Shown here: piece after piece, positions 1 through 10,459 of the stretch | How the letters are laid out: every line of letters starts with the position of its first letter | Position numbering within the stretch: the first letter of the stretch is position 1 | NCBI RefSeq assembly: GCF_007655135.1 | Contig: NC_045134.1 | Span: forward strand, 11,986,982-12,050,981 | Direction of reading: 5' to 3' | Length of the DNA: 64,000 nt | DNA from: Punica granatum | Taxonomy: Eukaryota; Streptophyta; Magnoliopsida; Myrtales; Lythraceae | Position numbers and translations under genes: made by a program | Notes under the pieces: generated by a model | Databases searched by the model: none | Seen by the model: the letters and a program-made list of their open reading frames with translations, nothing else | What the model was told of the DNA's origin: nothing

Positions 1-2040
1 GAGAAATTTATTATTAAAAAATTAATTATAAAAAAGTAAATAGAAATTTATTATTAAAAAATTAATTTAGAAAAATAATTAGGAAAAAATATGAGTGAGA
101 AATTGTTATTAAATGGTAGAAAAAGACGAAACAATAATGATTGTATTGTTGAATGTGGGGAATAATAGAATTGAGTTAAGTTGAGTAAAATTATTATTTA
201 AAAAAAAATTTACGGGAAAAACTTAAAGGATGCAAAAGGGAAAAAAACTTATTAGAAAATTTTTGAAATAAAAAATTTGGAAAAAGCTAAAAAAGGAAAA
301 GTTTAATTTATGAGGAGTTATTAGATATCACATATTACACTCTTAAATTGCTCACTATCGTTACAGGTAACTTCTACAATGGAACATATCAAATTACGCT
401 CATTGGTAAAATTCTATTTTTTTTTATCTTTTAATATTAAAGACAATGTTTTAGCTTATAGATGTTTCAATAGAGTCACAAATTCATCGGGTCACTATAA
501 AGTACAATAATGTGTTCCCTCATTCATCTAAATAAATTACCTTCATGTTAGCGTATTAAGACCCATCCCCGTCAATCAAAATCTTGGATCCATTCCTGTT
601 TCTCACTAGATTCTCTAGTCCAAATGATTGTTCGATCATGCAATCAATGTAAATGAGAATCAACAGATATCCCTAAAAACTACTCTTTGTAGTCTTCTGA
701 CAGATTAGATATTGAATCTGACGGGAACAATGATGAGGCCCGGAATCAATTCCTTTTTTACTATACGAATTAATCAAAAGCGCGACACCATTATGAAAGC
801 CGCAAATGATGATTACATTTCACCAATTAGAAAATGACCTTTCCCCGCCTTTTTCAGCTACTTGCAGTTTCGGCAGTTTATTTATGGAGAATGGGGAAAA
901 AAAAGTTTCTCTTTTTTCTTTTTTAATTAAAATTTGTAAATGAGATCCATGCGCATAAAACGAAAATTGATAAGATAAAAGAAAAATCACTTTTAGTTCT
1001 TCAAGTTCAATTTACATTTTTATCCTCAACATTACATTGTTTGCTCATAATATAGTCTAGGATCCATTTTTCCATCAAAAAGGCTGACATCGCATTTTCC
1101 TTAAAAGGAGTTAATTTTCAGAAAATCACAAAGAACAAAATTTAAGAAAAAGGGAAATTAGAGAATGGAACGGCATACTGCACAAAAGAGAGAGAGAATG
1201 GAAGAGGGAGAAGGGAAGGAGTGGTGGTCCTGGTGGGTTAGGTGTGGCCCCCACCCCTTTCGAAATTGAGATAAGGGTTTTTTTCAGCTTTTTTCAATCA
1301 TTTTATTTTAAAGAAAATGGCACGTTAGCTTTGTTGATGAAGATTCGACATGACTTAATGAAAAAGCAGTGCAATATTGAGGAAAAGATTTAATTAAAAA
1401 AATTAGGACAAAATTGAAAAAACAAGGAAAAAAAAGAGACTTGAGAAATAAAATTCATTGTTTTTCAAGTTCGTAAATGAAGAAAATTAATATTTGGAGA
1501 ATTTTATCTTTTACTAGGTCGACTCGGTTCGAAGTGATTTAGTTGGGACTTATTGAGCTTCCAGATATCAGAGTACATAAAAAAAGTTATTGCTTTAAGA
1601 TGTTCTTAATATTCTAATATATTGAAAATTTAAAATCTTAATATATCTAATTAAAAAGATTTTGATATATAGTTGAAATTATGCTGAAGATTATCATATA
1701 TAGTTGATCTGATAGGTTGGGTATGATATGCTGGCCCAAGAAAATTAAATAAATGCTTGAGGGTCAACCCAAGAAAAAAAAATTCAGGAGAGTTTGCTTG
1801 GGAAGATTTGTGAAGAACGGCAGTTCTTACATCCAGTCACGGAGATTTCCACGAGAATCTAAATGCTATTTTAATTTTCAAAATAGTCTCCAAACTTTTC
1901 ACTTTCTCAATCACACCCTTGACAAAGAAAGAACTCTCTCCTGGGCTCTAATACGAAAATGAAAATGCAGAATTAAGATTACCTTATGATGAGACTTAGA
2001 CCTATCTCACATAAACCAACGTGTCGATCATTACTGCAAA
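1..2040. other. AT-rich intergenic DNA
   Basis: No coding region can be supported. The first 75 bases hold a short imperfect direct repeat (gaaatttattattaaaaaa, twice). Long A and T runs dominate, and there is a GA-rich stretch near 1,185-1,220. The ORF of 69 codons at 1,753 has no recognisable family and low-complexity composition, so I treat it as chance. Confidence 0.6.
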
Positions 2041-2088
2041 TAATTCACAAAATCGTATTTCATTTTCAAACTCTTCTCTATCAATTCA

Positions 2089-2241
2089 GTCTTGAGCATT
2101 ACCTTGAGTAAATTGTTCCAATTCATGTGCAAGAACGCTTTTCATTGCCAAGACCTTATTTTTTAATTCAATTACGCTTTTTAAGTCACTAAAATGAAAC
2201 TCATTTATTGAATCTATCACTTTTTCAACAACAGAACTCAT
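2089..2241 (-). pseudogene. Small 51-codon ORF at the 3' side of the viral remnant
   Basis: An intact ATG-to-TGA reading frame of 51 codons on the minus strand. The product is predicted to be helical and charged, beginning MSSVVEKVIDSINEF, with evenly spaced Leu, Val and Lys. It lies downstream of the other virus-like segments and in the same direction, so it is probably the start of a small or formerly longer viral ORF. The sense continues past the stop, as if one nonsense mutation cut it short. I recognise no family. It could be chance, but its amino acid composition is protein-like whereas its flanks are not. Confidence 0.35.
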
Positions 2242-2419
2242 CAGAGAGAGATATACTCAAGATTCAGAAATTACTCAATGAAGTGAGGGTTTCGTAGAGA
2301 CCGTGTTCTTTTTTTCCTTTCTTGCCTTACTTTGCTGACCTTCTCGAACTCATTTGAGTAGAAGGATACAAATTCGAGATTGGATTTGCCTTTGAGGAAG
2401 AATTCCTCAAATTCACTCT

Positions 2420-2800
2420 GTCTTAGAGTCAACTCCTTTAAATTCAAAGAGATGATCTATCTTTTCAGATAGCTTAAGTACCTTCGCATTTAAAGAAATT
2501 AATTGATCCGATATAGAATTAAGTAACCTATAACCTTATAACAGGATCCTTGCCTTCTCCGTGGTCTAAATATAGACAATCAAGATTAGGACAACATTCT
2601 GACATAACTTGTCGGAATTCTCACTTCGGGATTTTCAAATTATCGTGCCCAAGAACTAGGTCTTTCAAGTTTCTTGTATTGACTTTGATCGAGAGATCGC
2701 TGAAGGCAATATTGTCCCCAAGGAGCGATGCTCCTTATGTCTAGACCTTATCTATATACTCCCGTCATTTGGTCTCGGCTTCAGACTATTTAGCATAGAT
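2420..2800 (-). pseudogene. Helical coiled-coil-like coding remnant (viral region)
   Basis: Minus-strand translation gives a protein-like helical stretch, with residues such as QLISLNAKVLKLSEKIDHLF encoded near 2,450-2,510. It is followed by charged sequence and broken by stops and frame changes. Leu and Ile spacing suggests a short coiled coil. It sits between the second viral coding region and the 51-codon ORF with the same polarity, which is why I join it to the endogenous virus. No domain family is recognised. Confidence 0.35.
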
Positions 2801-3469
2801 GAGATCACTCTGTGCTAGAAGATCACATAGATCTTCCCTGAGACTTTCACTAAGAAAATTTCCCTTCAACCAATTTTGGCTAGAAGACATAAACGATGAA
2901 ATTGTTTATTAACATATACCTTGGTTTGAAGCTTCAGGGTCCACTAAGCTTTCGCTTCTGCTGCAAGCCCATCACCGGCGTCAGAGACTTTTCTGTGCTA
3001 CCATTGCTTCCCTCACTCAAGATGGCATATAGGAGAAGAGAGAATTTTAGAAGCACATTGATGTTATTACCACACTCTTACTCGTGCTCTGTCGGACTAG
3101 GAAGAGAGAACATCCATTCATACATGGCCGATGCCCATAGCACTGTTAGCCAACTCATCTTCAATTATAACGACACGACACATCGAACAACACACTGATT
3201 ACAAAGTGACAAAGGAATAGTACACACATATACAATACTCGAATGCAATAGAACATTTGATGCTCATCTACTTGTTAAACACCACACACTTAGCATTATT
3301 GCCCAACATTACTTTAGTACTGCTATCTCCACTATTAGCGAATATATTCCCTTCGTGTTGCACGTTTGTGGTGACGTCATGGTTGATGTTTAGTCAAGCC
3401 ATCAAGGCTTGGGCCTTAGGGTCTTTCGGCCCCGGATCCTATTGAAGTGCTTATCTCGGACCACTGCAA

Positions 3470-4910
3470 TCTATTTCCAAAGCTTGAAGGTCTTGGGCTT
3501 GATCTTTAATTCAAGGCTTCTATCGTAGAATTGTAGAAGCAGATCTTCCACCTTGTCCTAGTAGGTTTTGGCCAGGCCCTCTTCCATGTAAGTGACAAAT
3601 TTGATTGGGATTGAGGCCATGACGGGTCCATCATAGAAGACGAAGTACTTTCGTTGTTTGGATATCATATATTCTAAGACAACCTCTAGATACTCTAGTC
3701 GCATCGCCTTCTGCTTGAGCTTGTGGACTTGATAGGTATTCCAACAAGTCTCTTTCGTGACTTCTGAATATGGATGGAGCTATCGTGGGAATAAGTTTAC
3801 AGCCTCCATAGGATTAACATCCCAATACCGATAGGAGTTATAGATTTGTTCTTCGACTTCTTCTTTATTGGTGTTGCTGATCATAGCCCTCACATACCTT
3901 GGGAAGTACCCCAAGCAATATAGCGTACTCTGAATTGGAGTAGGTAGCTGGTTACAGAGCTCGTAGTCCGATCTATCGATCTCTACTATGTCCGCCAAGC
4001 CTTTTTCTACGAAGAGGATGCCTTATTTCATCGAGAGATTACCAAACCTTGACCTCTGCCATTCCCTTACTTTTTCCCATGCAATGACTAGTTCTCAGAA
4101 GAAGGTTTCAAGAATTTGTGAATCCACGGGCTCGACTTCTTTTTCATGGTCCAGCCATTGAATTTCCAAGGGAATAAGACATTTAATGTCTTTCAGGATG
4201 CATTGCTTTGGAGAGTACTTATCGAGCAACCCTTTATCATCTATCACGTAGATATGAAGGCTCTGTTCCAGCAGTCTGAGCCTACAAAAAAACTTCATCC
4301 TTGAAATATTCAATTTGTTTGTAATTTTTTTTAATTATCCCTCCTCTTAATTCAAAAATACATTAAGGTTGATTCTTTAGAAATTCCAAATTTCTTAAGA
4401 TCAGTATTAGAGTCAAAATAATATCCTTGATAATCTCTTGGAAGTTTGTCTTCTTCATGGCCTTTGCCTTCAACCCTTTTGGGTTCCTCATAGCTTTTGC
4501 CATAAACCATTACTGATTTCTCAGGACTTTTGCCCTCAGATCCACATCCTGTAAGAATTGTGGGTTCATTCATGTAGAAACTAGGAGGAGCGAAATATTG
4601 ACATTGTAGTCAAACTTTCCATATGGCTCTCCCAACAAATTCTAATTTTCCTTAGTCTTAGGGATCATAGCATGAGCCATCAGCTCATTGAGGAGATTGA
4701 ACTCCTCCTCAGAAGTTTCTTCCTCAATCTCTTCTTTCGAGGGATTAACGTGATGACTAGTTGTCTGGTCATCATTGTTCTTGATGACACTGGCTCAGGT
4801 CTCTAGTTCGTGTCCATCTTTATGAGGACACTAAGGATTTTCTCCTTTTGAAGGTTTAGGAGTTGGAATTTCATTGGCTATGTCCTTCCTAGCCTTTTTG
4901 GCTTCCTTGT
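3470..4910 (-). pseudogene. Virus-derived second ORF region (function unknown)
   Basis: Three open stretches (4,573-4,352, 4,313-4,095 and 3,998-3,780), plus sense continuing to about 3,470, read as one broken protein on the minus strand. The N-terminal part is acidic (EEEFNLLNELMAHAMIP). The middle is charged, and the C-terminal part carries a conserved-looking block ending NPMEAVNLFPR followed by an alpha-helical region with EYLEVVLEYMISKQ. I do not recognise a named domain. Position after RNase H on the same strand fits an ORF2-like gene of florendovirus-type elements. Several stops and frame changes make it a pseudogene. A separate old element is the alternative. Confidence 0.45.
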
Positions 4911-5019
4911 TTCGAATAGCCTTCTAGTTTTTTCCTTCTTGGTTCCTCCTCTTTTTGCAATATGTTGCGTAATGTCATAGCTTGAGTCATTTTCAGCACA
5001 TTACTCTAGAGGCCCCATA

Positions 5020-8000
5020 TGGGGACCAGGACTCCTAGAGAATTCGATTCTTCTCTTCTTATCAGGACATTCTTAGTGGGAGTGTCCCACTTTCTTGCAT
5101 TCCTAGTGTCGCACGGGGTGGTTTTTAGGCCTCCGTCGCCGACTCAGATTTTGTGTTATTTCGCGTGGCCTGGGATACAATCGGGATTTGAGTCGCCACT
5201 ATACTGTTTATTTAACCGGTGAGCCACCTAAGTAGCTTATGGGGTCAAGATACTAACTGCCAAAAGATTTAAGTTTAACTCGGTCTTCTAACTAGAGAAA
5301 TGAATACGGGGGCTTTGTTACCAGGTTAGGGCCCGCAAGTCAATAACTCGCCTTTTCAGTACCATCTTGGATTTCTAATAGTTCTAACACTTTTTATTTA
5401 TTTATTAAAGTCGAGTTGATTAATTCTATGGTCATGGTCCTTATTCGGATATACAAAGGAAATAAAGAATAAATTACAGACTCCGCCTGATGCACGTGCT
5501 TATATACAATTATACAATTATACAATCCGACTCTAAAAATGGGTCATACATTCATACCAACATACATCACGGGCCATACATGCAGGCTAATCATCCATGA
5601 AGTGGGCCGAGTCGGCCTAAAAGTGGGCCCAAGGCTCGAAAAGTGGAAAATGGGCCTATGGCCCTTAGCCTAGAAAATTTAAGTTTATTTCCTGTCTCTA
5701 TAGGTTTTATTAACCGATTTTTTCGATTTTTATTAACATGACCATATTTACGTGAATTAGCCAATTAATCCCAAAAAATCTACAAAAAATTATCCTAATT
5801 ACCTCAAGATCAATTTAACCTTCGATTTTGCTCCTAAGACTCCATAGCGGCTTAATTACCCTTAATCCCCATGATTACTTGTCAATATAAATGATTAACT
5901 TTTTTTTTTCAATTTACACTAAAAGACTGAATTATTAATCCAATTAAGTCAAGTGATTGACTTTAATCCGGTTTAAAGGATCCCGGGTCTTAATGACTGA
6001 ACCTCAAGGCCACGAAGACCTTCCTAGGTCCTCAGACTCCTAATTAAATTATTAATTAACCCAAACCCATGAATTAGGCCAAGTATACGTAATAATTACA
6101 AATTAACATATGATTTTCACGGTTTAGCTGATTTTGACTCGATTAAACACATACAAATTTGGCCACCATTCACAAAGATGGTTATCTACTTTAATCAAGC
6201 CTAAGGACACCCAATTAGACTTGATTAGATTCTGATTCCTAAGGCCGAAACACTAATTAAGTCCATTTCACCTAGATTAGTTTAATTACTCCTAATTAGA
6301 CTCTAGTTAAGCGAAATCGGACCCAACCGGACACTAACCACTCGGCCCTCACCATCATTCATACAATCAAGAGCTCCATACATCGATTGAACCAAAAATT
6401 AAATGAATTGACCACAATTAGGCCTTATTACACAAAAAAAATGAATAATAAACACAATTAGCACCTAATCAAGCCTAATTGACTCCTAAATCAATCAATT
6501 AGATCTCGGATCAATTCAGCAAAAAATTTCCAGCATGCTTAAGAGGTCAATTTTGTGCTACTAAAGGCTAATTGGACTTAATTAAACTTAATTCCCCACC
6601 ATAGGAAGTTAATTACTCCTAAGTAGGCCTAATCAAGCAACAAATCATCGAAATGACTAATCTAAGCATAAGTTACAGAAACTTACGGAACGTTTTCATG
6701 CTAATTTTACCTAATTAAGCTAATTCGAGTCTAATTATTGATAGCCATGTTCGGGGTTAATCCGATTACACACGATTTAAGCCTAATTAGACTCAATTGA
6801 CCCCAAATTAAACTAAATCACCACACAACCGGAATGCTATCATGAGTAATTAAGCATGATTTAACCCGATTAGAACCTAATTAGCACACACACAAGCTAA
6901 TTACAACTAATTACACCTAATTATATACAAATTAACTCAATTAACACCAAATCGAGTCCAATTAAAATGTAATTACTCTTTTCCTGAAGACAATCAAAAT
7001 TAATTAGTCGAGTTTGATCCTAGTTAAGCATGATACTATCTAATTAATCCTAATTAGGCTCTAAATCACACAAACTATCAACCTATTAGTCTAATCTACA
7101 CATAAACCGGCTTAGGGCCTCAATTTCCCTTAGTTCTTAGGAGTTTTCAAATCTCCGAGCTCAGATTTAATGAAATCGGGGCGTAAACTCTCGACAGACT
7201 AGAGTTTATGGATTTCAGGTCAGTAATTTGGCAGACTCTCGACATATGAGAATGACCAAAGGTTGTTAATTCTGGAAATGACCTCTCTATTTATAGGGAA
7301 AGGGGAGTCGATGTTCATTTTGTAAAATCCAACAGTTCATGGACAAAATGCCATTCTATTTTGAAAATTTGAGAGCTCCAAACAGGTCCAGCTGTCCAAA
7401 CCTATCCGTTTGGAAGTTGACCCGCGGTTGTAGTTACTAGCCACATCGTGCGGTTACTAATCTTGCTTCCATGGAAGGACGCGGGAGAAAACCGCTCCCA
7501 TGTCCTTAAATTCCACCTTGGCGGGAGCTCACTTGAACCAGTTAAACTGAACTGGTCAAATAGGGCAAAAATAACATATCTGCATTTAAACTTGTAAAAT
7601 AAAATGACATTTTCACCCTTTTCAGGATTTTAAAGCACATTTAAGCGGAGAAAAATTATCGAAAAATATCATCGGCTTTAGAAAACATTTTTTAACTAGA
7701 AACCACCCCCACATGAATATTTTCACTACGTGAGAATATCGATTTCTCCATCTCGAACCTTTATTCTGTTGAATAAAATACATGAACCAAAGGATTTTAA
7801 TCGGAAAAAATTTATCATGCTTTTTTACATTAAAAATATGAGCAATTGGGTTTAAAACATGGTCTCCGGAGAGTGAGCGTCATATTTCGAAATCCATTTT
7901 ACATGCATTTTCTCGGAGAGAGAAATATTGCCAATTAACTTGTACAATTTTGAAAATGGGCACGGATAATCTAAATTAAGTACTTAGCACTTGAGGACTT

Positions 8001-8160
8001 ATCTGTTCATTCTTGATAGTTCGTCTTCTTACGGGCGATCCTCGGGTGCTTCGTCGGTTCTCTGATTTGATGTGCTCCCCGAATGATGATCCTAGCCTTG
8101 GCCAAAACGAGATACTTACACCCAGCACGCACTTTTCCTCGGTTTGGTCCGGGGATCCAT
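5020..8160 (-). mobile_element. LTR-like insertion (probable solo LTR) splitting the viral remnant
   Basis: The viral reading frames stop making sense between the end of RNase H (about 8,160) and about 5,020, then resume. The block is non-coding and rich in TTAATTAG-like words. Read on the minus strand, its 3' side carries a GGCGACTCAAATCCC segment, then a GTGCGACAC block and a GTGGGACACTCCCAC palindrome. These resemble the 3' end of the Tat LTR at 45,950-46,074, which has AAGTGGCGACTCC and GGTGGACACTCCC. No coding domains or second LTR are visible, so a solo LTR of a Tat-related Gypsy element is most likely. Exact ends and target duplication were not resolved. Confidence 0.5.
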
Positions 8161-8420
8161 TTGCAAGACAAGATAACTCACGCGAGAGAGAATCAACTAT
8201 TATATTTTTCTCGGAAAGAATATATTCAATGTCAAACTTGTAATAGCTAAACCATTCATACAATCTTAAAAGCCTAGTTTGTCTAGCTTCTTTTAGATTA
8301 AGGTTCATAAATATCTTAAAATATAACAAGTCAGTTATTACCTCGAACTTTTTTGGGGTATGAGAGATTAAGAAAGCTTTTATACCATTTTTCAACGTAA
8401 GAACATCATTTTTATGAATG
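8160..8420 (-). pseudogene. Caulimovirus-type RNase H remnant
   Basis: The minus-strand ORF beginning at 8,395 encodes an RNase H C-terminal half. It includes LLRLYEWFSYYKFDIEYI followed by NIIVDSLSREL, the usual end of the pararetroviral RNase H domain, where the conserved Asp of VDSLSR takes part in metal binding. After about residue 80 the translation (SCLANGSPDQ onward) no longer looks viral and probably belongs to the inserted LTR. The N-terminal half of RNase H is too mutated to follow. Confidence 0.65.
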
Positions 8421-8639
8421 GGATGGTTTAACTCATACCCCTTAAAAGCTCCAAACCAATACTTACAAATAGGTTCGAATTTTCTTCATTTTATTTTTAA
8501 AACAGCATGCCAAAACTCGTCTGAAGCATCGATATCCAGGACTAATACATCAGTGTCTGAGGGTAAGAATGAAGGCGCAAGTTCTTCACATTCTCATCAT
8601 CATCTTCCCAAACCAACTTACTTTACTAGACAATCTAGT

Positions 8640-9340
8640 TAGATGTTTGGAAAGATGTTTTACGAACTTCCTAGCATAGTTAGCAATTCCACAAAATGTT
8701 TAGATCTGCTTCCTATCCTAAAGTAAGTCAGGAAAGTTTACAATACTTTCAGCGATATGAGTTTGTAGACAGATCTTTTTTTCTCTACTTCCATACCAAA
8801 AAGTTTACCCTTTCCTTGAACCATTCTATCTTTCTTTCACATAGAATCATGCCCTCATTTTTTAAGACATCAGTAACTTGTTCTGAGTGACTCATGTGCT
8901 CTTCTTCACTGTGGCTGAAGACTAGCACATCATCTATGTAGACTGTGCAAAACTTCTTGAGATGGTTGAAAGCGTCATTCGTCTTGCGCTTGAAAATACC
9001 AAGGGCATTCTTTAATCCGAACGACATACAGTCCATTCATACATTCCTTGCGGTGCGTTGAACGCCGTTAATGGGATAGACTCTTCTTTCATCTTAACTT
9101 GCCAATATCCACTTTTCGAATCTAATTTAGAAAAAAATGGAAGGTTGTTTGAAACTTATCTCGTCAATGAGATCTCTAGTGGCAGGAATGTTACCACCAC
9201 CGTCGTTGGTTGCTTTGTTAAGCTAAGCTAGTCTATAACCATCCGAGTTTTTCCTTGACTTGCTATGCGTGGGTTATCACGATAAAGGCTGGACTGGATT
9301 GACGACTGAAACCGTCTCTCATCAAGCCTTTTGAGAGCAA
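8640..9340 (-). pseudogene. Caulimovirus-type reverse transcriptase remnant
   Basis: The best-preserved part is 9,036-8,785, with FGLKNALGIF (fingers/palm box) and TVYIDDVLVFSHSEEEH, the RT active-site box with both catalytic Asp residues. It continues into the thumb region near WFKERVNF. Upstream, to about 9,340, the frame is broken by stops and shifts, but fragments of the earlier RT boxes can be read. The proline usually preceding FGLKNA is Ser here. An RNA-directed DNA polymerase was the ancestral activity; this copy cannot be functional. Confidence 0.7.
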
Positions 9341-9675
9341 TTCAGGATATTTGTTGATCTAATGATGGTATCGGGATATTTTAACTCGAGTTTGGCCTAG
9401 ATGTTGTTCAGACTCTATAAATCCAGTGGGTCCTCAGTAAAGTTAGCAGCCAACTTTATTAGAAACTTATTCCACCTAGTTCATTTTAAGTTGACACTGC
9501 TTATGATAGAAATGGGTCTTTTTATCACTTCTAGCTTGGTCAGATCTTCATACCATAAGTAATCATTTTGAGATTTTTCAAGCAAAATTTCATCTCCAAA
9601 TAAGTGGTCTTCCCATACTTCACCATGCTAAGCTCGCACTCTAAAAGCACGTTCACATGGGGAACCGCCATAAAA

Positions 9676-9909
9676 TTAAGAAACCTTTACCGGATAAAAT
9701 CCAAATTTGAGTCTTAATCGGGGGTTTTCTACAGTTTGTATACTGGCACTTGCAATTTTGACATAGGTGTTGCGCTGCTCAAAAGGAAGAGTTTCTCTTT
9801 GTTCTTTGAGAAACACATTGCTAAGAATTAGATCAGCATCTATTTTAGGGAATGCTAGACCATATCTTCCTGGATCGTATTCAATCTGGGAACAACAACC
9901 CTTGTTCAA
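9676..9909 (-). pseudogene. Viral polyprotein fragment upstream of RT
   Basis: A 77-codon open stretch on the minus strand that includes SIQTVENPRLRLKFGFYP. It lies just upstream of the RT remnant in the direction of viral transcription, so it should correspond to the polyprotein part before RT (capsid-to-protease region). I cannot identify a zinc finger or a protease active site in it. Assignment rests on position and strand. Confidence 0.4.
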
Positions 9910-9974
9910 GTAGGGGAGCTTTTTGGCGGCTTCTTACACTTTTAATTCTATGCATGCCTTGTGCATAGAATATT

Positions 9975-10300
9975 TGACCGCTTGGATTCTTCCCCCACGT
10001 CCATCTATTATCTTATCCTCACCGAGGAGTAGTAATAAAACTGAATTTCATAGGCAAAGTTGTCAAACCAACACATATCACGTATCTCTAACTACAATAA
10101 TAGTGAATATTAAATCTAATTCAGGGTTCACGAATTATCACATGCACAAAATAACTAAAAAGGACTTAAATGCAACAGACTCAGAACTTTCAGGGATTAA
10201 TCTGAAAATTTTCGGGAATTGTTATACAAAGCTAAAATCTCAGCCCCGGAACCTAAGAATTTCCCTTGTGAAGAAATATTCTCTAATTTTTTTGGTGAAA
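9975..10300. other. Intergenic DNA next to the viral remnant
   Basis: The plus-strand ORF here (9,923-10,357) has mixed composition, no recognisable motif, and runs into a SINE at its end. I see no supportable gene. Confidence 0.5.
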
Positions 10301-10304
10301 ATAA

Positions 10305-10450
10305 ATATTTATTTTTCGGTTATAACGGAAGTCTATTGGTCTAATACAATGAATTAGAAATCTTAATAGTTAAAAGAGACAGTGATAGTCCCACTGAGCA
10401 TCAAACATCAAATCTCTTGATTACTATATGAGAGCATAGGTCAATATATT
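10305..10450 (-). mobile_element. SINE copy 1 (tRNA-derived, decayed)
   Basis: The plus strand shows a T-rich edge, then cggttataacggaagtc, tctaatacaatgaattag and a region around gcatcaaacat. This is the same order as the copies at 13.23 and 36.42 kb. On the minus strand this is a short element with a box B-like segment (about 10,408-10,398) near its head and an A-rich tail. It is the most degraded of the three. Confidence 0.5.
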
Positions 10451-10459
10451 ACATTCTCT

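Larger units (their letters stand above)
2050..9970 (-). mobile_element. Endogenous pararetrovirus remnant (Caulimoviridae-like), interrupted
   Basis: Read on the minus strand, the region gives in order: a fragment upstream of RT (9,909-9,676), reverse transcriptase (about 9,340-8,640), RNase H (about 8,420-8,160), then after an inserted LTR-like block a second coding region (about 4,910-3,470), a helical segment near 2.4-2.8 kb and a 51-codon ORF (2,241-2,089). The RT motif YIDDVLVFS and the RNase H end motif with VDSLSREL point to Caulimoviridae rather than to Gypsy elements, because no integrase follows RNase H. The order, with an extra ORF after RNase H, fits florendovirus-type endogenous viruses as I recall them; that assignment is inference. 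Stops and frameshifts are scattered through every part, so it is an old inactive copy. No movement or coat protein domain was identified with confidence. Confidence 0.7.

Noticed and set aside
9923..10357. 144-codon forward ORF as a gene
   Set aside because: It overlaps the edge of the viral remnant and a SINE, has no recognisable domain, and its composition is that of intergenic DNA.
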